Shown here: positions 5,947 through 8,015 of the stretch, piece after piece
Layout of the letters: each line of letters begins with the position of its first letter
Position numbering within the stretch: position 1 is the first letter of the stretch
Source: an uncultured Eubacteriales bacterium
Lineage (GTDB): Bacteria > Bacillota > Clostridia > Christensenellales > DTU072
Reading direction: 5' to 3'
Assembly: GCA_902766325.1 (NCBI GenBank)
Contig: CACXDF010000201.1
Coordinates: 1 to 8,015 of the forward strand
DNA: 8,015 bases
Translations under genes and position numbers: made by a program
The notes under the pieces: model-generated
What the model saw: the letters and a program-made list of their open reading frames with translations, nothing else
Told to the model about the DNA's origin: nothing
The model's database searches: none

Positions 5947-6786
5947 ATGAGTAAGTTCAATTTGGATCTGAAAAACAAAGTAGTCGTTATCACCGGCGCG
6001 GGCGGCGTCATTTGCGGCGGTATCGCCACAGAGCTCGCTACCTCGGGGGCTAAATTCGCCCTCCTCGACCTGAACCTGGACGCGGCTAAGGTGATCGAAG
6101 ACGAAATCACAAAACAAGGCGGCATCGCCAAGGCATATAAAGCCAACGTTCTCGAAAGAGAAAGCCTGCAAGCCGTTCGCGACGAGATCGTAAAAGACCT
6201 CGGTACCTGCGATATCCTCATCAACGGCGCCGGCGGCAATAATCCCAGAGCGACCACCGATAACGAGACTTGCGAACCCGGCGTGACCGTCGAAAAAGAC
6301 TTCTTCAGTCTGCAAGACAGCGGCGTCAGATTCGTATTCGACCTTAACTTTATCGGCGCTTTCATCCCCACTCAAGTCTTTGCGAAAGACATGATCGGCA
6401 AAGAAGGTTGCTCCATCCTTAATATTTCTTCCATGAACGCGTTTACGCCTTTGACCAAGATCCCCGCTTACAGCGCGGCTAAGGCTGCCATCAGTAACTT
6501 TACCGAATGGCTTGCCGTCCACTTCGCGCCCTGCGGTATCCGCGTCAACGCCATCGCGCCCGGATTCTTCGTCGGAAAACAGAACAGAGGACTCCTCTTC
6601 AACCCCGACGGCACTCCCACCGCTCGTACGGGCAAGATCCTCGCCGGCACTCCCATGAAGCGTTTCGGTGAGATCCCCGAATTATACGGCGCGGTCAAGT
6701 TACTTCTCTCCGCTGAGGACGCTGGTTTTATCACGGGCGTCGTACTTCCCGTCGACGGCGGATTCCATGCTTATAGCGGAGTGTAA
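5947..6786 (+). CDS. uxuB: SDR-family D-mannonate oxidoreductase (fructuronate reductase)
   Basis: A 279-residue short-chain dehydrogenase/reductase, predicted to reduce D-fructuronate to D-mannonate with NAD(P)H. It is unrelated to the E. coli UxuB (long-chain mannitol dehydrogenase family) and corresponds to the Gram-positive SDR type (B. subtilis YjmF). The nucleotide site reads TGAGGVICGG at 16-25: the second and third glycines of the classical TGxxxGxG are Val21 and Cys23, a variant I associate with this subfamily. Further motifs: LINGAGG at 91-97 (NNAG equivalent), Asn134, Ser161/162, and the catalytic Tyr175 and Lys179 in YSAAK; PG at 205-206 and the C-terminal VDGGF are standard. The cofactor site has Asp41 after the second strand, which favours NAD(H). 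GAGGTG at 5937-5942 fixes the start. Function rests on its place between uxuA and eda; the fold is certain, the substrate probable. Confidence 0.88.
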   Translation: MSKFNLDLKNKVVVITGAGGVICGGIATELATSGAKFALLDLNLDAAKVIEDEITKQGGIAKAYKANVLERESLQAVRDEIVKDLGTCDILINGAGGNNPRATTDNETCEPGVTVEKDFFSLQDSGVRFVFDLNFIGAFIPTQVFAKDMIGKEGCSILNISSMNAFTPLTKIPAYSAAKAAISNFTEWLAVHFAPCGIRVNAIAPGFFVGKQNRGLLFNPDGTPTARTGKILAGTPMKRFGEIPELYGAVKLLLSAEDAGFITGVVLPVDGGFHAYSGV

Positions 6787-6787
6787 T

Positions 6788-7384
6788 ATGGATTACGGAT
6801 TTTTAAAAGAACATAAGATCGTACCCGTCGTGGTACTGAACAAATTGGAAGATACCCTTCCCACGCTCGCCGCGATGAAACGGGGCGGCATCACAGTAGC
6901 CGAGATCACTTTCCGTACCGCGTGCGCGGAAGACGCCATTCGACTCGCCGTTAAAGAATGTCCCGATATGCTCGTCGGCGCGGGAACGGTCATCAACGCG
7001 ACCCAATGCGCCGCCGCCATCGGCGCCGGAGCTAAGTTCATCGTTTCTCCCGGTTTCGATCAAGGCGTCTTCGACGTTTGCGTAGAAAAGGATATCCCTT
7101 ACATCCCCGGCGTCGTCACTCCGACCGAGATCATGAATGCCATCAACCACGGTCTGCCCGTCCTTAAGTTCTTCCCTGCGGGAGTCTTCGGCGGACTGAA
7201 AGCGCTGAAAGCCATGTCGGCGGCCTTCCCGTCGGCCAAGTTTTTACCCACCGGCGGCGTGGACGAAACCAATGCGCCCGAGTTCCTCGCGCAAAAGTTT
7301 ATCGTAGGCGTCGGCGGCAGTTGGATGATGAAAGGCAGTCCGGAAGATATCGAAAACGCTTGCAGACGCGCCTCTCAATTATAA
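6788..7384 (+). CDS. eda: KDPG/KHG aldolase
   Basis: A 198-residue class I aldolase that cleaves 2-keto-3-deoxy-6-phosphogluconate to pyruvate and glyceraldehyde 3-phosphate, the last step of glucuronate breakdown; some members also cleave 4-hydroxy-2-ketoglutarate. Motifs: IVPVVV at 11-16, EITFRT at 39-44 (catalytic Glu39 and phosphate/substrate-site Arg43), GAGTV at 64-68, FIVSPGF at 84-90, LKFFPA at 126-131 with the Schiff-base Lys127, LPTGGV at 153-158 and VGVGGSWM at 173-180. The frame is open further upstream inside uxuB, but homology and GGAG at 6778-6781 select the ATG at 6788, one base after the uxuB stop, so translation is probably coupled. Its presence implies a KDG kinase elsewhere. 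Confidence 0.95.
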   Translation: MDYGFLKEHKIVPVVVLNKLEDTLPTLAAMKRGGITVAEITFRTACAEDAIRLAVKECPDMLVGAGTVINATQCAAAIGAGAKFIVSPGFDQGVFDVCVEKDIPYIPGVVTPTEIMNAINHGLPVLKFFPAGVFGGLKALKAMSAAFPSAKFLPTGGVDETNAPEFLAQKFIVGVGGSWMMKGSPEDIENACRRASQL

Positions 7385-7404
7385 TATAACCAAAGGAGAA
7401 TATT

Positions 7405-8015
7405 ATGTCGAAAATCACCATTTCCGGATTCTATGACGAAGTGTCCGGGGACCTGAACGAGCAAATCAAACTCTGTAAGTCCCTCGGTCGCAAATACATC
7501 TGCCCCCGTACCGTAAACGGTAAGGGCATCGCCGAATACACGGCGGAAGAATTCAAAAACAAGGTCCTCCCCATCTTGCAAAAAGAGGATATCCACTTCT
7601 CTTCCCTCGGCTCGCCCATCGGTAAGGTCGGCATCGACAACGAAGAGGGCTTCAAAAAGCAGAAAGCGAAGCTCGTCGAACTCGTCAAGATCGCCCAGAT
7701 GACTAACTGCAAGTACATTCGTATGTTCTCGTTCTATTACGGCGCCAAGAAACCGGAAGAATGCTTTGATAAGGTCGTTGCCCGCATCAAAGAACTTATT
7801 GAAATCGTCAAAGGCACCGGCGTCAAACTCCTTCACGAAAACGAAAAAGAGATCTACGGCGACGTACCCGAAAGAGTGCTGAAACTCTATCAGGCCGTTA
7901 ACGATCCCGAAAACTTCGTTCTCTGCTACGACGCCAGTAACTACATTCAATGCAAAGTCGACCCAAAAGCCGCTTTCGATATGCTTAAGGACTACGTCGT
8001 CTACTACCACGTCAA
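7405..8015 (+). CDS. TIM-barrel sugar isomerase/epimerase-like protein, 3' end missing
   Basis: An open frame from ATG 7405 to the window edge gives 203 residues, starting MSKITISGFYDEVSGDLNEQ. It looks like the xylose-isomerase-like TIM-barrel superfamily (sugar phosphate isomerases/epimerases, AP endonuclease 2 fold). Supporting signs: the N-terminal strand followed by (F)YDE, SSLGSPIGK at 66-74, CKYIRMFSFY at 102-111, LLHENE at 142-147, LCYDASN at 173-179 and YYHVK at the edge. Glu145, Asp176 and His202 fall where this superfamily places metal ligands at the ends of strands 5, 6 and 7. AAAGGAGA at 7392-7399 gives a good start, 20 bases after eda. As an operon member it probably handles a uronate- or aldonate-related sugar, for example isomerizing an input to UxaC or UxuA, but the substrate cannot be read from the sequence. 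No frameshift is seen. Confidence 0.8.
   Translation, partial: MSKITISGFYDEVSGDLNEQIKLCKSLGRKYICPRTVNGKGIAEYTAEEFKNKVLPILQKEDIHFSSLGSPIGKVGIDNEEGFKKQKAKLVELVKIAQMTNCKYIRMFSFYYGAKKPEECFDKVVARIKELIEIVKGTGVKLLHENEKEIYGDVPERVLKLYQAVNDPENFVLCYDASNYIQCKVDPKAAFDMLKDYVVYYHV

Noticed and set aside
6668..6787. Upstream extension of the eda reading frame inside uxuB
   Set aside because: It would overlap 40 codons of uxuB; the aldolase family starts near the ATG at 6788, which has GGAG upstream.
7375..8010. Minus-strand frame of 211 codons antisense to the last gene
   Set aside because: The plus strand gives a coherent TIM-barrel protein with a strong ribosome site in line with the operon; the antisense product shows no known motif.

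Overview
The window looks like chromosomal DNA from an anaerobic, probably spore-forming Clostridia-type Firmicute, possibly from the gut. This rests on a CwlD-type cell-wall amidase, a tiny Cys/Gly/Leu-rich protein of a kind found in Clostridia, strong AGGAGG/GAGGTG ribosome sites, and carbohydrate genes for host or plant sugars (a GH95-like enzyme and hexuronate catabolism). The lineage is an inference. No mobile element, CRISPR array, tRNA or rRNA was seen.

Left part (1-1253): two leftward genes. ychF (ribosome-associated P-loop ATPase) has a near-consensus sigma-A promoter in the short divergent gap. Its stop codon overlaps by four bases (ATGA) the start of a GH95-like glycoside hydrolase that runs off the left edge. 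Rightward from the same gap lies uppP (undecaprenyl-diphosphate phosphatase).

Middle part (2001-3488): a 323-base gene-free, AT-rich stretch carries two perfect DnaA boxes (TTATCCACA) and two one-mismatch boxes, plus nested inverted repeats. It resembles an origin or DnaA-regulatory region and is the most surprising feature here. It is followed by cwlD, then by a 69-residue protein with 14 cysteines that has its own strong ribosome site and a GC-rich hairpin downstream.

Right part (3489-8015): a tightly spaced rightward operon for D-glucuronate breakdown. UxaC isomerizes glucuronate to fructuronate, an SDR-type UxuB reduces it to mannonate, UxuA dehydrates that to 2-keto-3-deoxygluconate (KDG), and Eda cleaves the phosphorylated form (KDPG) to pyruvate and glyceraldehyde 3-phosphate. 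KDG kinase is not in the window. A fifth gene, a TIM-barrel sugar isomerase/epimerase-like protein of unknown substrate, is cut by the right edge. The operon has a plausible sigma-A promoter with operator-like sequence inside it, so it is probably substrate-regulated.
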